Assembly: GCA_003993805.1 (NCBI GenBank)
Contig: RSEF01000012.1
Coordinates: 4,595,411 to 4,659,410 of the forward strand
From: Himantopus leucocephalus
Taxonomy: Eukaryota; Chordata; Aves; Charadriiformes; Recurvirostridae
DNA length: 64,000 nucleotides
Direction of reading: 5' to 3'
Both the position numbers and the translations under genes were made by a program. The notes below the pieces were generated by a model. The model saw only the letters and a program-made list of their open reading frames with translations, searched no databases and was not told the DNA's origin. This document shows positions 1-12,694 of the stretch, in pieces. Each line of letters opens with the position of its first letter. Positions within the stretch are counted from its first letter, which is position 1.

Positions 1-1009
1 TTTTAAAGGCTTCAGACCTCAAGTTGTTAAGATGAAGCGTCAAGGCTTCTGGCTGATCTCACTCTTGATTTTCAAACAATAGCCAATGTTTCATAAATTT
101 GGCACCTAATGAAATCAGGCATCAATTTTGGTTTATACTGAGCAAATAGCGTGATATTCAGCACTTCTCTGGAGATAATATAACAGAGAGATTCAGATGC
201 TTTACTCCCTTCCTCTCTCACTCCGCACATCATCTGTAAATAACCATTTCCACATTTATAAGCTCTAATATGATCCCTGTGGAGATCTCTCTCAGATCTC
301 CTACACACGCCTTACATAAAACGTTGCCTCTCTCATCACCACACAATCAGCTCAAGCTCAACGAGACTACAGAGATGTATATTTAGCTGTAAAAGAATGA
401 AAGCTAGCACAGCTTATGTTCAGTTATATCATCCTGAAAAATACTTGAGTGAAGTACTGAGCAATTAGTTTGTACTGAACTCCGTGCTGTCCCAATTATA
501 TTATCAGCATTCAAGTGAGAGATACTTCAAACGAGGTTTGATAGTTCTACCCAAAAGCAATGCAGGCACATCCTCATCCATCCAATGACCCCTCTGTTTG
601 TACCTTCAGTAGCAACTGCCTGCCACCGACGTCTATGGCCAGGACACCACCACCACTTCTACTCCTCATACTGAAACTACCTCCAAGACACTTTTTCAAA
701 ATAGTACCTCAAAGAAAGCGCTACCTCTCCATCCAACTGAAACGGAGGCTCTTTGGAGCTCTGAACTCACACTTGCGTAACTACTCTAAATTCTTCGCAG
801 CACTAAAAGAAGTAGAGGTTCATACTGCTCAATAGTTTGGGGTGGGGAGAGAGGGGCTGCTTGTTTAATAGCCTTTCAATGAAAGTTTCCCAAGTTGGGT
901 ATCACAGACAGTTTGTGTCTGCAGTAAACGTAGCCAAAGCCACAAACAAGCCCACGATGAAAGAAGAGATCTCTAGACAGAAGGATGACCCTGCTGCAAC
1001 AGTATTAGC
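1..1009. other. Non-coding stretch, nothing recognised
   Basis: Mixed-composition sequence with only short open frames (at most 91 codons) and no recognisable protein similarity, repeat or RNA gene. Confidence 0.6.
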
Positions 1010-1150
1010 TCAGGGCTAGGAAGATCTAGATTTAATTTCAACATCCATCACAAATTCTCCCTGTAACCTTGACCAAGTGATTTAGTTTCACCATGTCCGT
1101 TTCCTATATATATACATGATAGATCATCTCCCAAATGTACAGTGAGGACA
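1010..1150 (+). repeat. MIR-like ancient SINE fragment
   Basis: The stretch containing CTGTAACCTTGACCAAGTGA followed by TTTAGTTTCACCATGTCCG and TTTCC follows the order of the conserved MIR/CORE-SINE central region (a 'gtgaccttgggcaagt' then 'ttaacctc...cagtttcc' pattern), with the looser 'ttcaa...tcc' part before it. The copy is diverged, as expected for an old amniote element. The edges are approximate. Confidence 0.6.
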
Positions 1151-2039
1151 AATAGAAGATTGCTAAATACTCAGATAATCTTTCAGTATTGAAGGTCCTT
1201 CACAGACAGATACAATCTACAGCATAAATATAAAAGAAGTAGCCAAACCATTGAAGAATTTTATTGCACTCTATTGCATTGCCGCAAAAATTCAGAGGCG
1301 TAAACTCATCTTCCATGCTTTACTGAACATAACCACACAGAGGAGGACTACAGACTTTTTTCAGTGAGTTCTTAAAAACACCAAACAATTTCTCTTATTT
1401 TCATGGATGAGAAAAACCTCAAAAACTGTTCAAGGGGCCTTTATCCCAGTTTTTAACCTACATACATTCTGGTCAATTCTCAGCACATAAACTCATCAAG
1501 CATGAAAGTCAATACCAGACTGAGGGCTGAAGGAACTCCAGCCCCAGCTAGCCCAGCTCTTCCGTCTGACCTTGATAAACAACCCCTGCTTTTCTTGCTT
1601 ACCTTCCACACCCCGTATTCTTTGCTCCTTATGACAAAATCAGCCCTATTAATTTAATTCCATTTCTAGATCTCTTCAGCTATAAAACTGAATTGTAACT
1701 GCTTACTCAGATTTCAGCTAGGATCTCTTAAAAAAAGTTTTCAGAACACACACAATTTTTGTGTTAAATGAATGCAAAGTTTCTGTACGCAGTGAGCAAC
1801 ACCTAGAGCATCTCCACAGATCCCCCCGCCCCATGCACAGTGCTTCCAGAACTCCGTAGAAACCTCCAGTATTAGGGTTGGTTTTTTTTTTTCTACTACC
1901 ACCTTCTCACAATTCTGTTTGAGTCTTCTATGAGCTCCTAGTGACAAGCACCGATCTGAAGAGTTTGTTTTATCTGTATGCCCCCTATTTAGATACGAAA
2001 AACATTAGTGCTGCTAACAGCCCTGCTTTCTGTAGGGCA
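1151..2039. other. Non-coding stretch, nothing recognised
   Basis: AT-rich, short open frames only. A T-rich tract lies near 1880. No repeat family or gene was recognised. Confidence 0.55.
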
Positions 2040-2360
2040 GGAGTACCAAACTTATTTTACTTGCGCACCAACGCCGGCAGTAGGACCTCACCCTCTGCAC
2101 CTCCAGGATTGTTCCCCAACTTGCTCCACAAAACCCGAATCCCAGTGCAATGCCCTTCTCTGCCCACTGCCTTCCTGCACGGGCTCACTCGCCTGCGTGG
2201 AGGAGCTGCTCACGACCAACGACAACTGTCGGCCTTCTTACCAACAAGGTCCTGCGCGGGATGGCAGCGGGGAACACGTCGCTCAGGTTGCAGAGAGAGC
2301 AGCTCCCATGTAACGGCAGCAAATCAGGGCAATCCACCAAGCAGAGGAACAGCCTGCGTA
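2040..2360. promoter_or_regulatory. CpG-rich island-like patch, candidate promoter or non-coding first exon
   Basis: By hand count about 17 CpG dinucleotides fall in these roughly 320 bases, against very few in neighbouring kilobases, and GC content is clearly raised. Open frames occur in several registers on both strands (for example 1941-2453 plus and 2185-2367 minus), which is what a GC-rich stretch poor in stop codons produces, so I do not call a protein. It could be a small CpG island of an alternative upstream exon, for example of ATP2B2, the usual left neighbour of SLC6A11. It could also be an old GC-rich repeat. No TATA box or clear splice donor decides this. Confidence 0.35.
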
Positions 2361-2860
2361 AAGGCATTTAATTCATGCAGACAGAATTGGGAGCTGCCAT
2401 TTCTGCACACCTCTTTGAAGTGTACCACTAGTGACGTTAGTACCACAGTTTAGAAACCTCTGCTCCAAAAACATAAAACTCCTCCAGAAAAGATGAGCGG
2501 AACAGACCTATTAAAGTGAACATTCCATAGAGTACACCGAAATGCCATTGCCCAGACTGCTGGTGTCATTGTATTTCTCTACAGAATTTACATCTTGCAA
2601 TCTAAGGTACAGAGTCTTTTCTTCATAAAGACAACTATCCAAACATAAAATCATATGCTTCTGGCTGCATGAGTCTGCTTAAAGGCAGGAAAAGATAGAA
2701 GCAAGGAATTTTAATCTCAGTCATTTGTTTCAAAGGAATGCTAAACAGGAAGCAAAAGAAAATGTACAAAGCTTTTAGAATGGTTTCAGTGCAGATTTCA
2801 GCAGAATCACCCAGATCGTGTGCTTAGCTAGCGTGACTGAAATTAAAAAAAAATAAATAA

Positions 2861-2932
2861 ATTAAGAGATGGGGAGGAAAATCCANGAAAAAAAAAAATA
2901 AAAAAAAAATTAAGAGATGGGGAGGAAAATCC
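2861..2932. repeat. Short duplicated segment split by a single N (likely gap-closing artefact)
   Basis: The motif TTAAGAGATGGGGAGGAAAA occurs at about 2862-2881 and again at about 2910-2929, separated by an N at 2886 and an A-rich linker. One ambiguous base between two identical flanks is typical of contig ends that overlap but were not merged. Confidence 0.6.
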
Positions 2933-3302
2933 CCCCACACACACCCCATTTCCAGTGTGGCAGCATTTCCTATTTCCCAACAAACAGCTTGTACCTTTGT
3001 AAGCACAATTTAAATCAGAGGATGCTGCTATCCCTCCTGTTCTACCAAAGCAGGCCTTACTGATACAAGTGTGTCTTGCTTGGGACGGTTTTATTAACTT
3101 TTTCCTTTGTGATACCATTCTTCTTTCTTGTTCTGGGCTTCCTCGTTGGGTGCACAGGCAGCGTCCAAGTGAATGGGATGTCAACTGGGGGAAAAAAGTA
3201 AATCGCATTTTTGTTCCTTTTTTTTTCCCCTCCCAGTTAATCTCTGCGCTGTTCTTTCTTTTTGTTAGTCCTTCCTGGTAAAAGACAACAAATTCACACT
3301 CT

Positions 3303-3343
3303 TATAAAAGAAGTATGAGTGGTTGTTGCCAGGTGACTGGCAA
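3303..3343 (+). promoter_or_regulatory. TATA-like box followed by a perfect inverted repeat
   Basis: TATAAAAG lies at 3303-3310. Beginning 15 bases after it, TTGCCAG (3326-3332), spacer GTGA and CTGGCAA (3337-3343) form a perfect 7-bp inverted repeat. The arms resemble NFI or RFX half-sites. Whether this is a promoter is inference, as nothing downstream is a recognisable exon. Confidence 0.25.
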
Positions 3344-3835
3344 ATAACTGATAAGAGTCCAATTAGCCAAATCTTCTCCCAGGCATAGCTATATTACGGA
3401 AGCAACAAAGAAAAGGAAAAAAAAAAATTGTCTTCTGGTTCAAGGTCCCCTTTGATTTGGATTTGGTTTTATCGTTACCTTGATTGCAGTTTTACGTCCC
3501 TTCCCTATTACAGGGAAAGCAAATACCTGTGTTTTCTTCTGCAGGGGCTAGCTTGCAGCCCCCATCCCTCCATTAACCACTGCGGAGCTCGCAGCAAGGG
3601 TTTGGAAGACCGAAGGCTCTGCAAGACTGAAGGGCTCTGCTCTGCCCTACCACCGAAACCTCCTGCCCTCAGGTGAAATGAGGTCAGCATGAAAGTGCTA
3701 CTGAAGTGGAATAAAATCCCGTATCTCCTTTCTTCTCTCCTTGAAACAGCAACCAAATCAGGGGCATTATTTTCCGTCTTCCATCCTGTACGGTTGCGGT
3801 AATTTGGATTTTCTTCTACTTAGCTGAGCAAGCGT

Positions 3836-3864
3836 GGGGGAGGAGGAGGAGGAGGAGGAGAAGG
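3836..3864 (+). repeat. (GGA)n microsatellite
   Basis: A G run followed by about eight GGA units; purine-only strand of roughly 29 bases. Confidence 0.9.
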
Positions 3865-6820
3865 TACTAATCTCTTCAGAAAGCAGCACTTGACACCAAG
3901 CGTGTAGGTGCTAATGACTACTTCTAGGGAACTGACACAATACCCAGCACTTACAGTATAGTAAAACTTTGCTGTAAGAGGAGCGAAGGTCCACTGAAGC
4001 GATTAATTCATGATATTTGTTCCATCACACCGGAAGAAAGCCACAATACGATTAACTCTAAAGTGATTCTACAGTTGTTCAAACATCCAGAGTGAGAAAT
4101 GACAGTAGTGTATCATCCCACTCGGGTGACCAGAGAGCAGAAAAGAAGGTGCAGTTCAGCTTTTTTCAACTCTTCAGAAAGATTGAAAACGTCAGCTACG
4201 AAATTAAAAACAGAAAGAAGGAATGCACATTCTTCCATGCGGGCAGCAAAAAATAAAGGCAAAAACCATCCAAACCTCAATTAAGTGTGGCAAGTAGCAA
4301 ACACGCAGGAAGCGAATTTCAAATGAATCACAAGATGAACGTTCCCCAGCTCCCCACACATCTCTCTCCTACATAATTAAGCTAAAACTGCCCTTACAGA
4401 GGGAAAAGAAAGCTGCAATAGCTTTATTTACACACAAACACTTATTCAACTGTAAACATAACTCACACACATAGGAGTTAACGGAGAAAGCATCAAACAC
4501 AGCCACCGACTACACTTTAGCTCTCCTCTTCAGATGCCAAGTAGCAATTACAGTCTCTTCACCTTGGGAATTCTGAAATATTCCCCTCTTTATCTGAACT
4601 AACTTGTGCCATTCCTATTTCAAATACACTGCAAATCATCACAGGTGTTGGGTTTGGGGCTTTTTTTTAGCCTGGACCAAGGCATATTTGCACAAAGTGT
4701 GTCTGAGCAATAGTACAAAACTAAAAATTAACTAGGAACATGCAACTTTATACAGCCTACCATAAAACACCACTAATGGTACAGCAATACCGCCTGAACC
4801 ATGTCCTCTTTTGAAATGTACAAATGTTTGCTGGAGACTTGTACACGTTTCAGCACAGCAAATCACAGTTAGAGGTTTCATCACAGCAATTCTCAGTTTA
4901 CCAAGTAAAAATACTACTGCAAGACTCTTTGCTAAAGCACGACTTGTTTTGAGGAAGAATCTCCCTCTGACCCTGCCTGTTTTACTGTTCAAATATTGCT
5001 TTTGCCCAAGATATTGGCCTCCATTCTTTACTCCCAACTTGCATGTCTAAGTTTTTATTGTACTATTGCGTTATTTGGCACATGAAGAATGAGGTCAAGT
5101 GGTAAATTATTACCTTATCTTTGCAAGATGAATTAGGCCTAGACACAAAGGTGCCAAAAGTAATTATCATATTAGATGAGGCATGGTAATGTCACCAAGT
5201 TAACCTCTGCACAACCCTTGCATGCGGAGCTGTATATTTGCTCATGCTCCTCAAGTTTCTGTACACTCGGATTTCTCATTCAGAAGCGACAAATAAACCT
5301 CATCATCCACGTTAACGTCTTTGTGAGAGTCCCACTGCTCCATTATCCAAGAACAATCTCATGATAGAAAAACTATGTGAATTTTTGTTACGTTATTTTT
5401 CTGCTTGGATACAGGTTCTACAGGTTCCTTACAATGCCACATCCTCCTTTCTCAGCTGCAGGCTCTCCCTGCTTCCCACCTGTGACCACTGGAGCTTCAC
5501 CTCAGGCAGAGACATTTCAGAGAGCAACATCTACAGAAAATTTATTTTGGTCTTCGCTAAGCTCCATTAAAAAAATGTTTTTGCTCTTTTTTCCTTCCCT
5601 AACCAGGTCACTGCAGGGTTAAATGCAAGGAAGAAGAGAGAGTCAGGGAGAGGGAAATGGGATTCTTTTTCTACTTTTCTATTCTATAAATATTCCTTCG
5701 TGGATCTTAATTTCAACTACGGGACATGTTCACCGCCCAACTGAACGCATGCTGATAGCCAGTCAGCTACAGGCAATAAAACAAACCTGAATGGAAGCTA
5801 ACTGATGCAGTATCTCAAATGCAAATTTAAGGTCACAAAGGCACACAAGTTTTGATTTTGCTTTCTGCAATAATGACTTCTATTGAAAAAAAACCAAAAC
5901 AGATGACAGGAATTATGAAGTTTTTCCTTTTAATGCAAATGTAGTTGAAAGCGCATTAATCGCAGAAGAACAGGGTATTAAACTGAATGCCAAAACTACA
6001 TGCAATCTTACAGTATGTTTGCTGTCCTGGGAAAGCACAGAGCACATCTACTATATGAGTAGTTCTTTTTAAAAAACAGGATCAGTAGCTGAGTTGGTTA
6101 AGTTCGGATAGGCAGCTCTTGAGGAATGAAACTTCAAGCACCCCCTGTTATCTGCGTGCTTTTCCTTCAACCTCACTGGCAGCTTTATGTGGTTCACAGG
6201 CTTCTTTCACTCTGGAGCTGTGGCTTCCTCGCAGCCTAAATTGGCCCCGGATCAGCTCGAAGATGAGCATGACAGCCAGCGCAAGGCAGGGCTGGGACCA
6301 CGACTGCCAGAGAAGTTGAAACCCGAAAGGCCAATATTCAGTTTCTATGTCAGCTGAAGCTGTGATGGAGCAGCCCATGTCGACCCCAGCAAAGCTTACA
6401 AACATGACGTTGCTCAAGGTAAATAATTCCCTTCCACATGGATTTAATTATTCCATCGACAGTGATTCCTCACTGACCACAGAGTTTCTCTAATTTCAAA
6501 CTACTAAACTCGACTGCAATGTCCCTGTAGAGAAGATCTATATGTAGTGCATATCTGCTGTGCAAAATCAAACGTAAATCACTGCTGCTCAGGAAACTAT
6601 ATGGTTTGCACAGGTGACAAAAAGTGAACTTTCCGTACCCCTCAGAAGTCACAGCCTTTTTCTAGTTCTCACAGCTTTTAACTTATTTTTCCAACAATAG
6701 CAAATAAAACATACATTGGGATCCTCTCAACTATGAATGAAGTTATGTGCTCCCAGCTGTTAATATGTTCCTCTCCGCACCTTTTGTACCATGTATTTAT
6801 AAGCACCGTTCAGATCAGTT

Positions 6821-6879
6821 AAAAAAAAAAAGAAAAACAACAAAAAAAAACCAAACAAAAAAACCCCAAACAACAAAAT
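6821..6879. repeat. A/C-rich low-complexity tract
   Basis: Long A runs interrupted by C and CC, with AAACCCCAAAC-type segments. Similar tracts recur through the window in both orientations. Confidence 0.85.
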
Positions 6880-9800
6880 ACCTAGGTCAGTTGCAAAATC
6901 CACAATGGTTTTCAACAGGGCTGCAAAACTGTTAAAAAGGTTCCCTAAATCCTATTTCAAAAATCCTATTTTAAAATTGCTACACTAACACCAGTCACAG
7001 CAAACCAGTTTCCCAGAAGCCAAAGAAATGTCACACTGGTGTTTAAAAATCTAAGCAGTCGAGCCATTACATACATTTTTGGGCGGAGAAGCCAGGAGGA
7101 CTGGAGGTGATGTGGCTGCTTTTCTAAGAGTAGCTACTGAATTAACTCGATGCAGAATCTCCCCGGCCCGTAACGGGGCTCTTTGTATCGGGCAGCTCCT
7201 CCTGCCAGGTTAAAGCAAGAAGCTGACATTGGGACATTGTCATCTAGTGCTATGACCGACTCATTGTGACTACTAAGATTCTGGACAGATTTGGGGTGTA
7301 TCTCACAGCCAGGCACCATAATCTTGCTGTGAATTCTGCCTTGCTCTGCCACTGAAGGGATTCGAGGCAAAAGCATTCTCAGATCATAGTATCATAGATG
7401 ACAGGAGGAACGTAAGAGCTACTCGAAGCAGAGAGCAGGAAAAAGATGGAGGAGTTTTTAAAGCTTCTCCTGCATTTGAGTTGTTCGAAGTTAAATGAGA
7501 CTGCCTGAGTAGCAGCCTGCACAAATTCCAAAACACTGTAATTGATCTGTCATCTTGCAAGGTCACTGTCGGCAGAGAGCAGCTCCAGGAAAATAATAGG
7601 TGACAGAAAGACAGAATAATACAGACAGAATACATCAATGGCTAAATATTGCTTTCTAGGAAATTATATTTTTGTTTAGATGATACTCTGCTACGGAAGA
7701 TATCTTTTCAGTAGGGAACAAGGTCATGGATAATATTGCACTAACCACAACCAATAGCAAATAAAACGTGGAGATTTGGAATAGCAGATAGAAAGAAATT
7801 TGCTAGTTTTTTTTTTCTACATCACTCACATAAAATAATGAAACTATATAAATATGTCCTCATACCACACTCCTCTAAGCGCATATCCTTTCTGATATGC
7901 ATCTTCCATTCTAAAAATATTTTCTGTTTTACCCTTTGGCCATCAGCTGAAACGAATATCCCCTAATCCTTTCCAGGTACAAAATTAAAATCAGAAGAGA
8001 AATGCAATTTCTACAGAGTCCAAACAGCCCTTCTGAAATGCACTGTGCTGACACACAGATTTCAAAAAACACATTAGGAGATTTTTGACCTTTTGCTCTT
8101 TCAAATCAGTTGCAGTAAAGATATAGTTCATTTTGCAATAGGAGTTCTCCCTGTAAGACAGTTTGCATAAAGTATTCAGAATGTCTTCTAGGAGAATTTC
8201 CTTTCTTTCTGAATGAGTTTAAAGGACTACTTTAGAAAAAAGATAAAAATCACAAAAATGAAACTTTAAAGATTTTAAAAGAACTGTTAAATCCTGGATT
8301 GCAGAATTACTCAAAATCTACAAATGGTACTGTGGTCAATAATGACTCGTCTATCAAAATTGACACGGCAACACAAATCCTGCAATAAACAATTTACAGT
8401 CTAATTTACAACAGAATATCGTAAATTCATTTAACAAACAATTAGAAGTAGAAAAATAGCAGAATAATCCCAGTGAATATACTGAAGACATGGAAAGAAT
8501 CATTGAGACCTCATGGCAAAGTCCTTTTTCTTCACATGAAGTTGTTTTGGTTAGCTCTCCTCAATTTGATGGGGAATTAACAGGTGTGCCGTTTAATGAA
8601 ATTCTGTAAATACTGCGAATTACAACATTGACTTAGAACTTCATGGGACCAGCCTTGTAAAATTACTGGTAAGACTTCCTTGAATGCGTGCAAGCATTAT
8701 TAGAAGAAAAATCTTTATCTTGCAGCAATATATTACTTCACGGGCAGCTCATTTTATTGCAGGTGATAACCGTGAGCTGCAGCTGTGCTATAATGCATAA
8801 GAACAAAGCTGATCCTCCTTAAGACCAGTTCCTACTTTCCATATAGCAAACCTAAACACTTGTCCAGCCTAAGTTTTACAGACCAACCTTAGCAAGTCAG
8901 GCTACTCTCTCTCACCCTTCACCAGCGTCTCCAGTTCTACCTGCACTATAAGAACTCACGGCCTGTGACTTCATATTTGGTTGAGGTGTCTTTCTGGCTT
9001 CCTTTTCCATACTGCTCCACTAGTAAACAGAGGATTTAATTTATTTTTTTTTTTTTTTAGATAATCTATCAATCAGGCATTTTTTAAAGTGGTAATTTAA
9101 ATTAAGGAATTGAATATACCAATATTGTAAGAAGAAAAAGTGCAGGAAAGACACGGGAATTTACTTTCTCTAAATCCAAGCTTTCTTTCACCCGTTTATG
9201 CTGCATGTATATATCGTCATTCAAAAGACAGCAGCACACCACGTAAACCAGTCATTTGCACAGCACGAAGAAGAAAAAGTTACTCCTTTCTCTGAGCACC
9301 CTCTCTCTTTGTTCACCTTTAAATATTTTGTCAGAACACATATTTCCTACAAAAAACACGTCCTGAATGGAAGGAGAGCTGTGAAAAGAACTAGAACAGA
9401 AGAAGTACGAAAGGAAATACTTATGACAGTATTTCTGCACAGACTTAGAACTACCATCTGCTCACAAAACAAGCAAATATTCATAACTGACTGGTCAAAC
9501 TGTGCAAGTGTACCATCTCATTTACTTCATCAGGACTTTTGCCTGGATTGAGTTGTATCTGCAGCCTCTAAACAAACAAGAAAACCAGTGTTACAGAGAG
9601 ATTAAACTAAACCCTTAAAAACTTCATTATCCACAGTTTGAGTGCAAATATAAACTGATTATTAAAATTGTATTTTTATACAGAACTTCTTCCTGCATTG
9701 AGAAATTTGGATTATTTCGCAGTAATCAATGAGGAACCAAATCCAGTGTAGCAAAAGTTTCATTAAATTCACTGTTTATTCAAAGTTGTGGTAAACCTTT

Positions 9801-10057
9801 TTCAATATACTACTTTATTTTGATTATATACGAGGCAAAGTGCATTGTAGTTTTAGGATTTTGTTTCTGTACTTTAAAAATAGCTGTCATGTCATTATCA
9901 TAGTATTTTCTTTTCCTCATAATGCTGAATTTTACACACCACGTAACAGACTAGCAGCAACTTCAAGTACCCCCACGGCAATAAAAATAACGCAGCTGTT
10001 AACCAATGCAATAGATCTACATTTTAAAAAAAAAAATATCACATTTTACAAAAAGTC

Positions 10058-10092
10058 TAACTTCTCCGATTGGAAAGTTAACTTCTCCGATT
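10058..10092. repeat. Two-copy 14-bp direct repeat, period 21
   Basis: TAACTTCTCCGATT occurs at 10058-10071 and at 10079-10092. The intact match and short spacing suggest a small local duplication. Confidence 0.8.
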
Positions 10093-10189
10093 ATCTTTTT
10101 CCTGGAAACCTCACCCCACCCAGCCCTCCTCCAAAAACACTAATGGAAGACCTGTCCTCTCCCTTTCTTCTCCATCCTTCCAAACTAGT

Positions 10190-10236
10190 AAAAAACAACA
10201 AAAAAAGAACAAACCCAAAAAATCCCCACCAAACCA
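10190..10236. repeat. A/C-rich low-complexity tract
   Basis: A-rich sequence with repeated CAAC, CCC and AAACC interruptions; same type as the tract near 6.8 kb. Confidence 0.8.
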
Positions 10237-12594
10237 CTTCTGAGAGCAGTTGCTTCTGCTTCAATGTGTGAGAACATATGCAGATCTTATCTTTTGCCTT
10301 GCTGCAGTTCTAATTTTATTTTAGCTGGTTTGGATCATTTTATCTTCAGGCACTGCAAACATCTGTGGCTTAAAGCCAAGGGTGAGTTTTGATGCTGCCC
10401 ACAGAATTTGCTCCATTTCACAGTTAGCTGATCACCATTCACCACTCCCGAGCTCCTTCCTTGTTTTTCCCTGCTATATTTTTAAAGTGTGTTCTTTCCA
10501 AATAAATCCAAATGACAGTCTCCTGTTCAAGTTTTATGGATTTTCATTTAAATAGATAGGTGGAGGAGGTATATAAACTAGCATTTTCCCATCCATTTTA
10601 TGTAAAGTCGTATCTAAGATGAGTGCACCACCAAAATAGCTGTTCAAAATGAATCATTCATACCAGTTTCCAACTTCTTGTAACAGATAAGGATTGAACC
10701 ACCATTGCAAAAAACTTTGAAAATGTCTTATAATAAGAGAGAGCATTTTGTAAGCACAATGCAATGTGGGAATGCAAAGCAAGAAAAAAAAATATCTAAA
10801 TGATGCTTTTTAAATCTATAGTATGAAAATTACATACACTTTACTCAAATTTGACTACAGAACTAACAAAAGCCTTGCTACACACAAAGTTTATGAAAGA
10901 AACGAAACATCATCACAAGGGCCAAGACTTCTACAGCAAAATCAAAGGATTAAAATGAGACTCCAGATGGAAAACAACTGAATTTTCAGAAGTTTTAAAT
11001 CTTCTATACCTTGGCTGGTGATGAACCGTAATAATGTATGTATGAACAGGCACACAGACACCCATGTGTATTCATATGCATGCATATGCAAAAACGCCCG
11101 TGTTCATTTTACGTTCTCAATATTCAAAACGCTTATGATGATTTCAGGGGATTTTCTGTTTCTGCCATTTTTCTTTCGCATACAGATTGCAATAAAATTA
11201 TTTTTTCAGGTTTTCAGACCGTCCTTTGCTCCTCCTTTTTCCTCTTCTTTAATTTTTCTTTTTTACCAGTGCATATTCTATCAAAATTCATTCAAATTCC
11301 ATGAAGGCAAGACAGAAAACGCTCTGATCCTTAATAATCTCATGTCTTAACTATTGCAATCTCCTCCACTTTAGCCTTTGCAAATCCCAATTTGCTATCC
11401 CTTAATTCTATTCTAGAATACTAAAACAATTGTGCTGGCTCTTTTCTTTGATTGCATCAGGGTTTGCTTTTTTCTTTCCTTGTTCTTTCTTTCACAATCC
11501 CATCAAGGGACACCTCACTGCTAGAGCCTCGCAGGAGCTGTTAATCTGGAGCTAGACATCCCTGTGCTCTGCAATGATCTCCTTCACTGCCCATTTACCA
11601 GATTTTTCAACAACTATGAGCTAGTCTTACCTGTGCACAAAAAGCAATCCCACTAACCTGCCAAATCCACCAACCAACCTCTAGCAAATCTCTTTTCAAA
11701 ATCCTCTGATGAGTACAAATGATCTGCCTCCGATTATTATAAACTCTATTTCAGATGCAACTTCTGACCCAGAAAGTTTCCCACAAACAGGTTACAGAAA
11801 CAAGAGGTTACCTTGTTACTAAAATTCTTTCCATAAAGGAAGGATCTGCTATTAGAAACTTGTCAGAAACTGTATATAATTATTTGCCTTTGCGAATTTT
11901 CAGGAATGCTACTTCATGGGATTCGAAAAAAAGCTTATGAGAAAACTAAGATTCAGGCACCACCTTCACCTCACCACCTTGCAAAGGACGTGCTTCATCT
12001 TCATTTCGTCTTACCCATAGAGCACGCTGACAAGTAGAAACACAGGCGCTCTTAAAAGGAAAGGCAGGAAAAAGAAAAGAGTTTAGTTGTTGAAAGTTCT
12101 GTCTATGCCCATTGGGCAGAGATTTCATTTCCATTTCGGTGCAGTTTCTCAAGCAAGACTGACAGAGACATTTACAGTGGTGGATCAGGCTACTCCAGTG
12201 AGACTGCGTGCCATTTCTCTGGGGACCTGCGGGATGATGGAAAGAGGAAGAATTCCTCAGCAGTGAGGTTTGGGGAAAAAANAAACCCCGAGCACCAAAA
12301 CAAAGCAACCACAAACTAAGCAAACAAAACAAACAAAGAAGGAACTCAGCCCCAGCTCACGGAGAGTGAGGTGGGCACCCTAGAAGGTGCCAAAAGTAAC
12401 TTTCTCAGTAGTGCCATGGACTGTTTAATCAATAGGTTTCCCCTGCCTAATGCAAGCAGTTTAGAAAGACTAACATGGATTCACCTCCCTTCAAGTTGTA
12501 ATTTATACCCCAGGGGCTAAGTTTGGTTAGAAAGAGTAAAGATAAAGATATCAATAAAGAATATAGAAAATAATTCTTTGCTTTTTTTTTTTTT

Positions 12595-12694
12595 NNNNNN
12601 NNNNNNNNNNNNNNNNNNNNNNNNNNNNNNNNNNNNNNNNNNNNNNNNNNNNNNNNNNNNNNNNNNNNNNNNNNNNNNNNNNNNNNNNNNNNNN
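12595..12694. other. Assembly gap, 100 N
   Basis: Exactly 100 N, starting directly after a T homopolymer. The round number suggests a placeholder of unknown true length. Confidence 0.98.

Larger units (their letters stand above)
2933..12594. other. Non-coding stretch
   Basis: About 9.7 kb without a supportable gene. The open frames reach 143 codons (9840-10271), are rich in Lys/Asn/Phe, and match no family I know. It contains a GGA microsatellite, a small palindrome next to a TATA-like site, A/C-rich tracts and a 21-bp-period duplication, given separately. A single N at 12282 has no duplicated flanks. Confidence 0.55.

Noticed and set aside
1941..2453. 170-codon ORF, the longest on readable sequence
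   Set aside because: Several frames are open on both strands in the same GC-rich patch, there is no recognisable domain, and codon use looks random.
6075..6110. tRNA-like A-box (TAGCTGAGTTGGTTAAG)
   Set aside because: No matching B-box (GGTTCGANTCC type) at the right distance and no acceptor-stem pairing was seen; at most a decayed tRNA-derived SINE.
7381..7405. ATCATAGTATCATAG, resembling a CR1 3' terminus
   Set aside because: The diagnostic sequence that should follow (GGTTTGGGTTGGAAGG-type) is absent.
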